This document shows, piece after piece, positions 53,897 to 63,367 of a stretch of 64,000 nt of DNA. The notes under the pieces are model-generated. The model was given only the letters and a program-made list of their open reading frames with translations. It made no database searches and was not told the origin of the DNA. Positions within the stretch are counted from its first letter, which is position 1. Each line of letters opens with the position of its first letter. Source of the DNA: a virus; the IMG/VR virus record IMGVR_UViG_3300045125_000168, positions 62,001 through 126,000 of that record. The stretch is one strand, 5' to 3'. The translations under genes were made by a program, and so were the position numbers.

Positions 53897-54487
53897 TTAA
53901 TTATGGACGAAAAGAATTTTGTCGATCCTGCGAGTCGTGGGTTGTGTCGCCAGAACCTCTTTGAAGTAATCCCAATCGGCGCAAGGGTGGGAATGATTAA
54001 AACCCACTTTCTGAGCGAGGCTTGATTTGATAGCCACACAACCCATGTCGATGTGACCGAATCTTAGTTCCGCAGTGAGGTATCCATAGCTTGAGCGGTT
54101 ATGAAACACAGGGCTCGGATAATTATGAATGCAATCGAAGTAAATAAAATCAGCAGGACTTTGGAGCACATGATCGACCATCACGGGGACGTAGTAGTTA
54201 TCCCCATTGGTGATGAGCACATACTCTCGGGTCACCACGTTTTTTAGCGCCCAGGATCTTAGAAAATGCCCATGATGGCCTGTGCGCCTTTCACTCTCGT
54301 AAAAGATCACCTTTTCTTTGACGAGGTACCCGTTGTCCCGCAAATCCTCGCCCAAAGCCTGATTAGGCCCGTCATGAACAATATGTAAAGTCCAGTTGTC
54401 GTTCGTTTGTGCTTTGATGCAGTTGATGAAGCATTTAAGGATCTCATCCTGCCCATAAGTGACTGCGATAATATCAAGACCCGACAT
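53897..54487 (-). CDS. GT-A fold glycosyltransferase-like protein
   Basis: One hundred and ninety-six residues from ATG 54487. MSGLDIIAVTYGQDEILKCF, TLHIVHDGPNQALGEDLRDN, LKNVVTREYVLITNGDNYYV. The nucleotide-sugar strand VTYGQDE and the NGDNYY (DxD-position) motif fit family 2-type transferases; WDYFKEVL is near the end. May glycosylate a virion or host surface component. Confidence 0.6.
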   Translation of the reverse strand: MSGLDIIAVTYGQDEILKCFINCIKAQTNDNWTLHIVHDGPNQALGEDLRDNGYLVKEKVIFYESERRTGHHGHFLRSWALKNVVTREYVLITNGDNYYVPVMVDHVLQSPADFIYFDCIHNYPSPVFHNRSSYGYLTAELRFGHIDMGCVAIKSSLAQKVGFNHSHPCADWDYFKEVLATQPTTRRIDKILFVHN

Positions 54488-54509
54488 GAAATCCTCTCGG
54501 TGTAAAAAA

Positions 54510-55085
54510 TCAGTTTGGTGCAAAGACGACGACAAAGTAATTGCCGCTTTGCGCGGTGCCTAATCTTTTGATTGATTTATCCATAAGGATGGCTTTGTGG
54601 GCAGGGCTTTTCAGTAAAGCATCCACTGCGGCTTGGGGACTTCCGTGCCCACAAGCGATCACTTCAGCCCCACCGTTGACAGTGAAACCGCACTTGGTCA
54701 GCCGCTCGACAAAACTCGAAACATCGGTCCCCGTGTGGACGCAGGTTTTGCGCAGGGCGAGTTCCGAGGCTTGTTTGGTTGCAGCGCAGGCGAGTTTTTT
54801 GTCTTCAGCAACGGTGCTTAAGCCTTTGGCTGACCGCTCCTTATTGATGGCCTCACCGAGCGCAGAAGCAGGCATTGGTTCGAGCTTCGGTTGCGCGGGT
54901 AGGCAAGGCCAGGGGTTCGGCCAACCTTTTGGCAAGGGCAGACAGTGTTTTGGTTTTTCAGCAGGAATACTGGTCGGGTCTTTTGCCAGAATAGCAGGCG
55001 GTGCCGAAGGTTTTTCGTCGTCTTTGTCATCGGAGCAAGACACTGCGGCCCATAAAACCAGAGAGCCGAAAAGAAAGTTTCGCAT
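54510..55085 (-). CDS. CAP/SCP-domain lipoprotein
   Basis: One hundred and ninety-one residues. MRNFLFGSLVLWAAVSCSDD with lipobox AVSC; a Pro-rich linker; then LGEAINKERSAKGLSTVAED, KKLACAATKQASELALRKTC, HTGTDVSSFVERLTKCGFTV, GGAEVIACGHGSPQAAVDAL and LLKSPAHKAILMDKSIKRLG: the SCP/YkwD core with the CGHG and HxxILM-type His. Exported to the envelope. Function in phages unknown. RBS AAAAGAGG forms part of an inverted repeat upstream. Confidence 0.75.
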   Translation of the reverse strand: MRNFLFGSLVLWAAVSCSDDKDDEKPSAPPAILAKDPTSIPAEKPKHCLPLPKGWPNPWPCLPAQPKLEPMPASALGEAINKERSAKGLSTVAEDKKLACAATKQASELALRKTCVHTGTDVSSFVERLTKCGFTVNGGAEVIACGHGSPQAAVDALLKSPAHKAILMDKSIKRLGTAQSGNYFVVVFAPN

Positions 55086-55092
55086 AAAAAAG

Positions 55093-55131
55093 ACCTCTTT
55101 TAAAGCTGTTTCTTTTCAGCTTAAAGGAGGT
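55093..55131. repeat. Inverted repeat spanning two divergent ribosome sites
   Basis: ACCTCTTTTAAAGCTG / CAGCTTAAAGGAGGT, about 15 paired bases around an eight-base loop. The minus-strand arm is the ribosome site of the CAP lipoprotein; the plus-strand arm is an ideal AAAGGAGG. The gap 55086-55421 is otherwise without a confident gene. Confidence 0.5.
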
Positions 55132-55356
55132 TTGAGATTCTGGCAACCTTCGCATCCCACCGGGAGCCGAGGGGCTCGTCGATGGGAATGCTTGTGGTGT
55201 GGTACAGGTCGGAGTGGAGGCAGGAACACGGGCGGATATGGGACTCTCGGGGGGTCTGGCACAGATGTGTCAGCATCTGCTAGTTGGGTGGATTGCTACA
55301 TCACTCCGAAGTTGAAGCCTTGCCTGTCCAGTGACCACGATAAGGTCGTTTCGTGA
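55132..55356 (+). CDS. Possible small cysteine-containing protein
   Basis: From a TTG close behind AAAGGAGG: LRFWQPSHPTGSRGARRWEC, LWCGTGRSGGRNTGGYGTLG, SWVDCYITPKLKPCLSSDHD. The start is too close to the ribosome site, so a frame change may hide the real start. Glycine-rich, with four cysteines. Weakly supported. Confidence 0.25.
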   Translation: MRFWQPSHPTGSRGARRWECLWCGTGRSGGRNTGGYGTLGGSGTDVSASASWVDCYITPKLKPCLSSDHDKVVS

Positions 55357-55421
55357 GGCGAATATATAGGCAAGTTTCGAGCTTTTGCCACTGTTTTTTT
55401 TGTCCTTTAGAAAAAAATTTT

Positions 55422-56492
55422 CTAATTTTCGAGGATGCGGAAGAGAGCTAAGGCGTCAAGTCCACCGAAGCCATATTCTTGGTCCCAACCGGCAGGGCCA
55501 AGGTCTTTGGCTGAGATTTTCAGCGCCTCCATCACTTTGTTTCGGCGGTCAATCTTGCTCATCTCAGGCTTACTGGCCTTTAGATAAGATAAGGCTAAGG
55601 CCATGATGCCTGTAACAACTGGTGCGGCCATCGATGTGCCTTGTAGCTTTCTGAAGGACGTGCCGAGGTAGGGGCCATAACAGGCCACACCAGGGGCAAC
55701 GATTTCAAGAGCCGCCCCATAGTTGGAGAAAGACGCCCGTGCCTCTTTATGATCCAAAGCCCCTACGGTAAGAACGCCATCGAAAGCACCTGGAAAAAGA
55801 GGCTCAGAACTCCCTCGGTTTCCCGCAGCGGCCACCACCAGGACACCCTGACGGTAGAGCTTCCACACGAGCTTTTCCTGCTCTTTGCTGCGCTGCGTTG
55901 AACCGAGTGAGAGGTTGATGATGTCGGTGTCGTCGTCGAGGGCCGCAGCTAACGCTTGGTTGGTAAAAATGGCGTTGCCGACCCCGCTGTTGTCAAGGAC
56001 GCGACCGCATTTCCAAACGGACTCGTGGAGCAATACCGACCCCTGCTCCGGCAATTTTGCCAGCCACCCAGGTGCCGTGCCCCGTGTAGTCGCGAGGGTC
56101 GTCCACACCACTCAGGAAGCATCGCATGTGAATCTCTTTACCTGCAAAAGCAGGGTGAAGAGAGTTAATGCCGGAATCAAGTACGGTCACGGTGACCCCC
56201 TCACCGCGCACACCATAAAAAGACCAGAGGTGAAGGACTTTCAGCAGATCAAGATCCCAGAGGGGACGTTCCGCAGGGTCGAGCTTGGGCACCTCTTTGC
56301 CATCCCAAAGAGGATTGACGCTCATCATACACAAAGGCTCATCCTGGACCTCGGGCTCAACCAGAGGGCCAACATGACTTAGCTTTTGAGCCAACAACTC
56401 TCTCTCTTGTGTCTCAGGGTCAAGGCTTCTTGACCCTCGACGAGGACATCGTTGTTGGTGACGACCTTGATGGAACTCTTTTTCTTGCTCAC
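55422..56492 (-). CDS. Subtilisin-family (S8) serine protease, frameshifted
   Basis: GTG at 56492. VSKKKSSIKVVTNNDVLVEG, then after a frame change ELLAQKLSHVGPLVEPEVQD. The catalytic triad is intact: GVTVTVLDSGINSLHPAFAG (Asp), DPRDYTGHGTWVAGKIAGAG (His), and LQGTSMAAPVVTGIMALALS (Ser); the oxyanion Asn is in GVLVVAAAGNRG. A frame change near 56010 joins the halves. About 355 residues, no signal peptide, so it acts inside the cell or the virion. Proprotein-processing or prohead maturation is possible. Confidence 0.8.
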
Positions 56493-56502
56493 AAAAAAGC
56501 CC

Positions 56503-56719
56503 TCACTCAATTTTGAGACGAATCACAACATCTTCACGTCCTGCCTCTACGGGACAATTCTGCATGGGAGTCGTTGCAGGCGGGTGGGGTTCGATGTGAA
56601 TCGGCTTTTCGGGTTGTGTCACGATAGAGTCAAGCACTGGTGGTACGTGTAGACCGCCGATGAAGCCGGAGGATCAAGCAAAATAGAACAACGCAAAATA
56701 AAACCTTTGGCTTGCACAT
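56503..56719 (-). CDS. Small exported proline-rich protein, frameshifted
   Basis: MCKPKVLFCVVLFCLI signal or membrane segment, then one frame over FIGGLHVPPVLDSIVTQPEK, IHIEPHPPATTPMQ, CPVEAGREDVVIRLKIE. AAGGAAAA before the ATG. About 70 residues. Resembles outer-spanin architecture but lacks a clear lipobox. Confidence 0.4.
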
Positions 56720-56731
56720 ATTTTTTCCTTC

Positions 56732-57142
56732 CTAAGGCAAAATGGCTGTATAGGGCTCTTGCAGAAGCCTGTTTCCGAGTCCATCTAGCACGTAGTAAAG
56801 GAACACTTTGGCTCCATTCTCAGGTTTTTTAACCGCTATTGTATCTCCAAGCACGAAATAGCCGAGATAGTCATCACTATAGGTGGCTTCGATGAAGAAG
56901 GTACCTTTTGGTAAAACTTTTGGATCGAACTTGATAAAAAGATAATTGTCCTGCTCGACGTAAGTGAAATGTTTTTTGGCATCGTCCGGAGCATCGGGGA
57001 GATCAGGTCGCGGTGAAACGGGAGCCGTAGGGGAGTGCGGAATGGTCGGAATGTCCAGCACGGGTGCAGGTTCCGATACAGGCTGTTTTGGGTGAACACA
57101 AGCGGCAAGAGAGAAGATCAGTAACACCGTGATAAGGCGCAT
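56732..57142 (-). CDS. Lipoprotein
   Basis: One hundred and thirty-six residues: MRLITVLLIFSLAACVHPKQ with lipobox LAAC, a Pro/Ser/Ala linker (LDIPTIPHSPTAPVSPRPDL), then a beta-rich domain HFTYVEQDNYLFIKFDPKVL and YSDDYLGYFVLGDTIAVKKP. Clean frame. Envelope protein of unknown function. Confidence 0.65.
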   Translation of the reverse strand: MRLITVLLIFSLAACVHPKQPVSEPAPVLDIPTIPHSPTAPVSPRPDLPDAPDDAKKHFTYVEQDNYLFIKFDPKVLPKGTFFIEATYSDDYLGYFVLGDTIAVKKPENGAKVFLYYVLDGLGNRLLQEPYTAILP

Positions 57143-57143
57143 G

Positions 57144-57362
57144 TTAAAGATCCTTATTTTGCGGCTCCTCTTGGCGGAACACGTCGGTTTCAGTGTCCAG
57201 TAACCCGTGGACAATCTTCCCCATGTCCTGTGCCCCGCAGCGCGTATAGTCTCTCCCACCATCAATAAAGCATTGACCGCAGGCGCACGAACAAAAGTCG
57301 TGGCGATACTTCGACCAAATCACGCTTTGACAGACAAGACATTTCAAGGCAGAGACTAGCAT
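57144..57362 (-). CDS. Small conserved phage zinc protein (DUF7695-like)
   Basis: Seventy-two residues from ATG 57362: MLVSALKCLVCQSVIWSKYR, HDFCSCACGQCFIDGGRDYT, RCGAQDMGKIVHG. KCxxC...HDFxxCxCGxxFIDGGxDYxR is a recurring small phage protein. Probably zinc-binding; role unknown. Confidence 0.6.
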   Translation of the reverse strand: MLVSALKCLVCQSVIWSKYRHDFCSCACGQCFIDGGRDYTRCGAQDMGKIVHGLLDTETDVFRQEEPQNKDL

Positions 57363-57376
57363 ATTACTTACCATAA

Positions 57377-58371
57377 CTAGAGAGTTGGGAAACGTCCTAG
57401 CTCGTGCCACATTTTACCAAGACGATTCAGTTCACGAACTGGATTTGATACGTCTCCAAGCAGATCAGACGCCTGAGCCTGCGTCAACCGATGATAGATG
57501 AAGACCGAAGCTGTAGGCGTCCCGTTCTCACCATAAATTTCAAGATCGGTTAGAGGATTGATCTTAAGGCTTATCATTTTTAGACCATGACGGTTGAACG
57601 CCTCTTTTTTCACGAGATAGTCGGCAAGATTTTTCCAAGAGGTGGAGTCTGAGAGAACCCAGGTCAGACCATGGGCCATCATCAAACGAGAGACACCGGA
57701 ATTGTCTTCCTCGGCTCCCAAATATTTCACGCCTTGAGCTTTTTTCACCAAGCCTTCTGAAACCGCATGGCGCAAAAGACGCTCTAGGATTTCATGAGCT
57801 TTAGCTTCTCCCTCTTCTAACTTTTTGACCAGATCCTCTTTGCTTTGGCTTTTGGACACATCCACCCAAGGCACGAGACCTTGCCGCTTGGCGAGTTCAC
57901 TATAAAGGCGACGTTGGATCGCGGCCTTTTCATCCTGTGACCCTTTAAGTTTCGGACGATAGAGCTTACCGATCTCGTCCCAAAGCGCCTGATTTTGACT
58001 GGGAAGGTCGGGGGATATTTTTTTCCGGCAAGGACTTCTTCTTTACCGACCACCAGTTGTTCATCGGTCGGCTCATAGACGGAAAGCCCTTCGAGGCTTT
58101 CGACCGTTTTTATAAGGTTTTCTTTTAGAGGTTCCCAGGTGTCAATCGCTAACCAGTCGGTAACATCCAGCCGTTCGACTTTTTTTACCAGTTTTTCCAA
58201 ATGCTCTTTTTCGCCTGTCACCACCAGCGACGGACGACCCTCAAACTTGGCGGTTTTCATGAGCGTTTTGATTGCGGAAGGGGAAGAAAAGAGAGGTGTG
58301 ACCGCAGCGAGGCGGTGGGAACGATCTTCTTTTTGATCGTAGAAGAAAATTAAAAATCTGATAGCAATCAT
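57377..58371 (-). CDS. Hypothetical protein, frameshifted
   Basis: MIAIRFLIFFYDQKEDRSHR, GRPSLVVTGEKEHLEKLVKK, EQLVVGKEEVLAGKKYPP; frame change near 58015 to LWDEIGKLYRPKLKGSQDEK, then LVPWVDVSKSQSKEDLVKKL and MISLKINPLTDLEIYGENGT. About 330 residues. In the likely structural gene run; no family was recognised. Confidence 0.5.
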
Positions 58372-58382
58372 GCAATAATCCC

Positions 58383-59437
58383 CTACTTTGGAAAAAATCC
58401 AAAATACCGTAAAACACTAGATCCGCGATTGGGAGCGAAGCTCTTGACTTGAAGAGCAAGCGGAGCTTCTTTGATACTTTGCGGCATCGCAAGGTCAAAA
58501 GCAAAAGGTAAGGCCATCCCCCAGGTTGTGTTCGGGAGATGAGCCGAACGCCCTCCGAAGACCATTTAATCTTGTAGTTGCCTGCTTCGCTCACTTCACT
58601 AGGGAGATAGTTGGAGAGCAACAAAGAGGCCGAGGCAAACGAACTGGAAAGCAATCCTTCCTCAACTTGCAGGAGGGTTGGTCCGAGGGTGGACTTGATG
58701 GACCAGGAGAGCGGCTCTAATCGGTCTTCCACATCGGAGTCAATGCGCACATAGCCTTGGGTGAAAGGCCATTTACGGTTTTCATAGACTATTGAAGGGA
58801 TATTTAAAAGATCAGCGGCAGAGGAACCGATCGGTCCCCAGGTGTGTGCCGAAGCATAGGTGGTCGCTAAAGGTGCGACCAAGGCGAGGATTTGGTTCTC
58901 TCGCAAAAAGCACCGTTGGTGCCAGACTATGGTCACAGGTCCAGGGTCGTCTTGAACGTCTAACCGTATGGTTCGCGGCACTCCCGCGTCCAAATAAAAA
59001 TTGGGGAGGCATAAAGGCCATTGCAGCTTTGCAGTCGGATATAACCGTGGTCGTTTTTACCATGCGGGCTGACGATAGCTTGGAAGGCACGACCTTCAGA
59101 CACGTCGGGTGTGGTTATCGTCAGGCGAGGCTGCACATTGATTGCGGAGCGGTCAGATTCCTGGGCTCGCCATGTGATGGTCAGTTGGGGCAAAGGGTTG
59201 GCTTCAGAGATTTGCAACCGAAGCATATCGTTCGGGTTGGCAAGATCAAGTCCCCAGCCCACCGGGGCAAGGTCCACCAGAAAGGCGCGTTTTTCTTTCA
59301 AGGAGAAATCGCAGTTGGTCAGGTTGTTTGACCACGCACCTTCAAATCGGGGAGGAACACCCACGAGATAAGGGGCGACGTTGAGCGCAGGTTGAGCGAC
59401 TTCGTTCGTTAAGGCTCGACCCTCAGCCCCCCTTCAT
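58383..59437 (-). CDS. Probable structural protein, frameshifted
   Basis: VGVPPRFEGAWSNNLTNCDF, NDMLRLQISEANPLPQLTIT, GYIRLQSCNGLYASPIFIWT; frame change near 58975 to IRLDVQDDPGPVTIVWHQRC, RIDSDVEDRLEPLSWSIKST; and near 58530 to LPFAFDLAMPQSIKEAPLAL, ending VLRYFGFFPK. About 350 beta-rich residues, adjacent to other beta-rich genes. A tail or baseplate component is plausible by composition and position only. Confidence 0.45.
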
Positions 59438-59440
59438 AGG

Positions 59441-59886
59441 TTAAGGGGTGGAAGCGATATATTGACCCAAGGTTAAAGGGGTTGTGCGCTCTAAGGCAAG
59501 CTCAACCCATAGCCGTGGGACTTCGGGTGGAGCAATCGTTTCAATTTCTTTTGGAGCTTGGAAGACCTGCTTTTCTTCCTTAGTGATCGTCTCTTCGCTT
59601 TGAACGATGACATCTTGGTTTTTGGTAAAATGACCTCCACCAAGGTAATCGTTTGCTGCGTTGAGTCGGGTAGCGTGACCTTGACGCTATCGGGGAACTT
59701 TGCGAATCCCGTGAAATAGAGCCGTGCCTCTTCCTGACGCACCATCCCAGCAAAAACCTCAAAAGACTTGACTTCAGGGATTGCAGGTGTGGCATCCAAA
59801 ATATAAGAGCCCGTTTGCACGTCGCTCCCCAGCAGACGCACAAGAAGTTGATTGGTCTTATAGATGGGCTCGACAAGGATTTTCAC
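59441..59886 (-). CDS. Hypothetical beta-rich protein, frameshifted
   Basis: MKILVEPIYKTNQLLVRLLG, GSYILDATPAIPEVKSFEVF, VKVTLPDSTQQTITLVEVIL; frame change near 59620 to DVIVQSEETITKEEKQVFQA and PRLWVELALERTTPLTLGQY to the stop at 59441. About 148 residues. The stop lies just before the next start. Confidence 0.5.
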
Positions 59887-60184
59887 AGAGATTCCTTGTC
59901 ACGCAAAACTTCCAGATATCTTTCCTCTTGATCTGGCTTCAAAGGGAACTTGTAAAAGTCGAGCCATCGTTGGCGGAAGGTTTGCAAAGCGCGACGGAAG
60001 TTTGGACTAGAGCGATCGAGGTTGCGCCTAAGAGCATCGGCCAAGCGTTCGCGGCTTTGATCGAGCAAGCGAGCCTGCATATCTTTTTGCATCGACAACA
60101 AGATCTCATTTTTGTCTTTAGCTTGCTTCGGTTTGTCATGGTCGCGCTTTTAGCGAGAACAGCGACCCTCTGTAAAAAATGCAT
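59883..60184 (-). CDS. Hypothetical helical protein, frameshifted
   Basis: A strong ribosome site (GAGAGGAG) precedes ATG 60184. MHFLQRVAVLAKSA, then one frame over DKPKQAKDKNEILLSMQKDM and SRERLADALRRNLDRSSPNF, RRALQTFRQRWLDFYKFPLK. About 100 residues, strongly helical and basic. Overlaps the next gene by four bases. Confidence 0.5.
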
Positions 60185-60222
60185 GATGAGACTCCTCTCA
60201 AGGTACGGATTGGAATAAATCT

Positions 60223-60765
60223 TTACTTGATCCCGTAACCAAGAAGAGTCGCAAGCTCATGGTGTCTGGTTTCGATGACGCTCCAGTTGATGTCTTTCCA
60301 AAATTGATCGAGGTAACTGTCGAAATCGTTTTGATAATCGATTTGGTAAGCGTGTTCCCAGCAGTCGATCACGAGAATCGGCACACATCCAAGTGGAACC
60401 TTATCGTCGTGGCTTTTGATGGGAAAGCCCACAAAGGTCTTGAGAGTATGAGACCGGCCCCAAATGGCCCAGCCGTTGGGCTTGGCGTCTCGGGCGAAGT
60501 CGCTCATCCATTTTTGAAATGTCGCGAGGTTTGATTCTCTTCTTTTGAGGATTTCTTCGAGGAGAGGGCTTCTCTCGTCTCCTGCATGATCCTCAAGTTG
60601 CTCAAACCAAAGCGAATGAAGATAGATGGCGTTGTGAAGAAAAGACCTTTCAAAAGGTTCTTCTTTTTCTTCCCGCTCGGTATCTTCGATGACTTCCAGT
60701 CGTTTTTTATAGTTCTCGACTAGTTCCGTGTGCAGGCTCGCCGTTTTCGGCTTGTGGAGCATCAT
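60223..60765 (-). CDS. Fe/Mn superoxide-dismutase-like protein
   Basis: One hundred and eighty residues, clean frame. The C-terminal domain has VPILVIDCWEHAYQIDYQND, the DxWEHAY metal-binding signature of Fe/Mn-SODs, then FWKDINWSVIETRHHEL. The helical part FLHNAIYLHSLWFEQLED holds the second ligand His. The first ligand, normally in KHHxxYV, looks absent in LHTELVENYKKRLEVI. So three of four metal ligands are visible and dismutase activity is doubtful; such domains occur in phage proteins with structural roles. Confidence 0.65.
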   Translation of the reverse strand: MMLHKPKTASLHTELVENYKKRLEVIEDTEREEKEEPFERSFLHNAIYLHSLWFEQLEDHAGDERSPLLEEILKRRESNLATFQKWMSDFARDAKPNGWAIWGRSHTLKTFVGFPIKSHDDKVPLGCVPILVIDCWEHAYQIDYQNDFDSYLDQFWKDINWSVIETRHHELATLLGYGIK

Positions 60766-60801
60766 GATTTTTCGCCCTCGAACGAAGTTTAGGACCAAAT
60801 C

Positions 60802-61498
60802 TTAGAGGCTCCACGCCTGGAAACCAAAGGTGTCGAAAACACCGCGCAGGGAATCGGCACTACCAAGGTCTGGAAAGCTGTTGAATACCATAAAGCTCGC
60901 GCCCCAGCCGTTGATCTGATTTGGGTTGTCGGCGCTATCGTCCCAGTTGACACCCTCTTCGGTGAAAAAACCTTGCAACCAAAGGTTGGGGAAGATGTTA
61001 GAGGAATACAAAATATTGACGTAGTTCGGTTGTCCACCTGCCGAAATGTTCGACTTGTTCAGAATGCTTATAAAGTCGTAAAAGTTGCCAAGACCTTCGG
61101 GAATATATTGTTCTGGTATTTGGGATAAATTATTTTGGTCGATGGTCTCATGCGCTCCGGGGCTGATAGCACCGGACTGAAAAGTAAAAGATATGATCGG
61201 ATGATCGATCAGGATGTTAGACTCCTGAATACCAAGACCTACGGTGGGCCATTCGTGGTGGATAGCACCGCCTGCGACCTTTTCAATCGTGGTACGAGTT
61301 CCCACCTTCCAGCCGCATTGTGAGGGGTTGATCCAAAAGCTAATGTATTGGTCTGGTAAGTCAGAGTCTCGTCCTATAAGGAAAGGAAGCCTGTTTCTTC
61401 CAGTCCTGTTGGGAGGTATTTTTTTGATATTTAGTTTTTTTTTGGTTTTCTACTGCTGCCTGCAAAGCACTGAAACGATCAGGGGTTAAGGAAGCCAT
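60802..61498 (-). CDS. Probable tail/baseplate structural protein, frameshifted
   Basis: MASLTPDRFSALQAAVENQK, then one frame over SDLPDQYISFWINPSQCGWK, TRTTIEKVAGGAIHHEWPTV, GLGIQESNILIDHPIISFTF and YDFISILNKSNISAGGQPNY to the stop. The DLPxQYISFWINPxQxxWK...R.TIEK..GG..HHEW pattern is like phage baseplate or tail-tip proteins that dock on the tube. About 230 residues. Function inferred. Confidence 0.5.
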
Positions 61499-61501
61499 AT
61501 T

Positions 61502-62158
61502 TTAAGAACCTTTTTTCATATCTAGATTGGACTGCTGATATATTTTTTTCGATGGAAATTCAAAAGCCGTCAGATACTCACAACCCTGTCTGCCGTAATA
61601 AGCACAACCTGTGTCGATCATCGCATAGTTTTCGGTGATAATCGGATCTTTTTCGGTGTTATGTCCGAAGACACAATAGCGATCAGGACCAGGGTTGACG
61701 CTATAGCGGTTCCATAGAATCGATAGGTCCAGACGGAAAGAGTTTAGCTGAAGACAGTTCTCGATGTCTTCATAGTAAGGTCCAGCATGGCTGACAAAGA
61801 GATAACGCCCTTGCTCATCCTTGAGATCAGGAAATTCAAGGTAGAGGGGCCATGACGCAACCCACTCTATTTGGTCGAGCGTGTAAAGTTCTGGACGCCC
61901 CTTGTTCATAAGCCATGTGCGAGGAGGGTAAAGACCAGAGGGGACTTCCATACGGAAGTGGTCGAGCATCATGTCTTCATGATTTCCGCGCACAACTCGC
62001 CATTGTGGGTGATCTCGAACGTAGTCTAAAACCTCGGAAGACCGAGGGCCTCGATCGATCAGATCACCCACAAAGATGATGTCATCCTGGTTAGGCAGCT
62101 TTTTTATTAAGGCTTGCAGGGTTTTTAAACAGCCGTGAACATCGCCTATAATAAACAA
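61502..62158 (-). CDS. PPP-family metallophosphatase (lambda phosphatase-like)
   Basis: Two hundred and eighteen residues, intact. MFIIGDVHGCLKTLQALIKK (GDxHG), DIIFVGDLIDRGPRSSEVLD (GDxxDRG), RVVRGNHEDMMLDHFRMEVP (GNHE), LFVSHAGPYYE and RYCVFGHNTEKDPIITENYA: all metal ligands of the PPP family are present. Length equals phage lambda phosphatase. Protein Ser/Thr or His phosphatase, or dinucleotide hydrolase (ApaH-like). Confidence 0.85.
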   Translation of the reverse strand: MFIIGDVHGCLKTLQALIKKLPNQDDIIFVGDLIDRGPRSSEVLDYVRDHPQWRVVRGNHEDMMLDHFRMEVPSGLYPPRTWLMNKGRPELYTLDQIEWVASWPLYLEFPDLKDEQGRYLFVSHAGPYYEDIENCLQLNSFRLDLSILWNRYSVNPGPDRYCVFGHNTEKDPIITENYAMIDTGCAYYGRQGCEYLTAFEFPSKKIYQQSNLDMKKGS

Positions 62159-62180
62159 GTGCTTTCCCTTTCATCAGCCA

Positions 62181-62897
62181 TCAGCCCCAATCGGCCTCGT
62201 AGGATGTCGCGGACGGTTCGTTCCCCGTGGAGAACAAAGCGCCTTGCTTCATCGGACCTGAGGTGCGGTAGTTTCCGGTTTGTAGAGCCTCGGTGGCAAA
62301 CTCTTTCGCTTCTCTCAGGAAGGCTCCTGCAAGCAGGAATTGCAGATCTTCTTCCGTCAACTCGCCACGGTGGATTTCGAGTTCGGAGGCGAGGGAGTTA
62401 CCGTCCATCTCACCTGCTGCAACCCGTTGCTCCCAAGCCTGCATTTTCGGGTGCAAAGTGATTTGCGCGGCATCGACATTTGGGTTTTCAGTAGAACTGT
62501 TTGCTGCTTGCGTCAGACTGACCGATTCCATGAGATTGGATTTACGTTCGCTTGCGGTTCCAGCGGTAAATTCCGAAGCATTCAAGCGAGCGTACTCAGC
62601 CCGTCCTTTGGGACTGTTCAACATACTGAGGGCTTCTTTTTCGTCGATAATCCGCAGGATATTTTTTCGCAAGCTGTTGCGAATTTCCACGGAGGTTTCC
62701 AAAATCCCACGGGGTAGAATGTCTGTCAGACAGTAGGGAATCCAAGTCTTTTGGAGTTCCAGTTTCACTTGTCTACCAGAGGTTGGATCGCTAACGGTGC
62801 AGACAAAAAGGCCACGGGGTTCGGTATTGTTGATAACGTACACAGATTTGTCTTGACGAAGAGCGGTCTCAAACTTGGTGAGATTGTTGAAATCCAT
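62181..62897 (-). CDS. Hypothetical phage protein
   Basis: Two hundred and thirty-eight residues in one frame. MDFNNLTKFETALRQDKSVY, YVINNTEPRGLFVCTVSDPT, VKLELQKTWIPYCLTDILPR, KNILRIIDEKEALSMLNSPK form a folded N-terminal half; the C-terminal half is Ala/Glu/Ser-rich and helical. Follows the pattern of virion-associated proteins of large phages, without a named family. Confidence 0.5.
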   Translation of the reverse strand: MDFNNLTKFETALRQDKSVYVINNTEPRGLFVCTVSDPTSGRQVKLELQKTWIPYCLTDILPRGILETSVEIRNSLRKNILRIIDEKEALSMLNSPKGRAEYARLNASEFTAGTASERKSNLMESVSLTQAANSSTENPNVDAAQITLHPKMQAWEQRVAAGEMDGNSLASELEIHRGELTEEDLQFLLAGAFLREAKEFATEALQTGNYRTSGPMKQGALFSTGNEPSATSYEADWG

Positions 62898-62960
62898 GAG
62901 CGGTCCCTTTTAATGAAATGTTAAAACTATGATAAAGCCAAAAATCAATTTCGGCATTAT

Positions 62961-63306
62961 TTAATGTGCGCATATTCAGCGCATTTGGTTAAGATCATCG
63001 CCATCTTCACGAGCTTGTCGCGAGAAATGCCTTTGATAAGGAGGGGGAGTTCATCTCAAGATGCTTGCCGTTACCTTCATTCAGTAGAGAGAAAATATCC
63101 CAAGCCTTAAGAGATTGCTCCTCAACGCACTTTAGGATTTCGTGTAAGACCTTGGCTTCGTCACGTATCTCTTCAGCAGTACGACCTGTTTGCAATTCAG
63201 TTTGCCAGTTTTCGTCAGAGGCGCTTCCAGGGGAAAGATCGATGCTATTAGGTCCGTCCTCAGCTTGAAGAAGATACTTATTCTTCACGTGGTCGTAAAA
63301 GCGCAT
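62961..63306 (-). CDS. Hypothetical protein, frameshifted at end
   Basis: MRFYDHVKNKYLLQAEDGPN, TGRTAEEIRDEAKVLHEILK, CVEEQSLKAWDIFSLLNEGN; one base change of frame near 63035 gives LIKGISRDKLVKMAMILTKC and AEYAHIK. About 114 residues. No family was recognised. Confidence 0.5.
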
Positions 63307-63367
63307 AGTCGTTCCTCTTGTTGATTCCTAAAAATATAATCTTTGGTAAGACCTCAAAAAAGGGTAA

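Noticed and set aside
54541-55356. A 271-codon plus-strand open frame
   Set aside because: Most of it is antisense to the clean CAP-domain lipoprotein gene. Only its last part, after 55132, could be a separate small gene.
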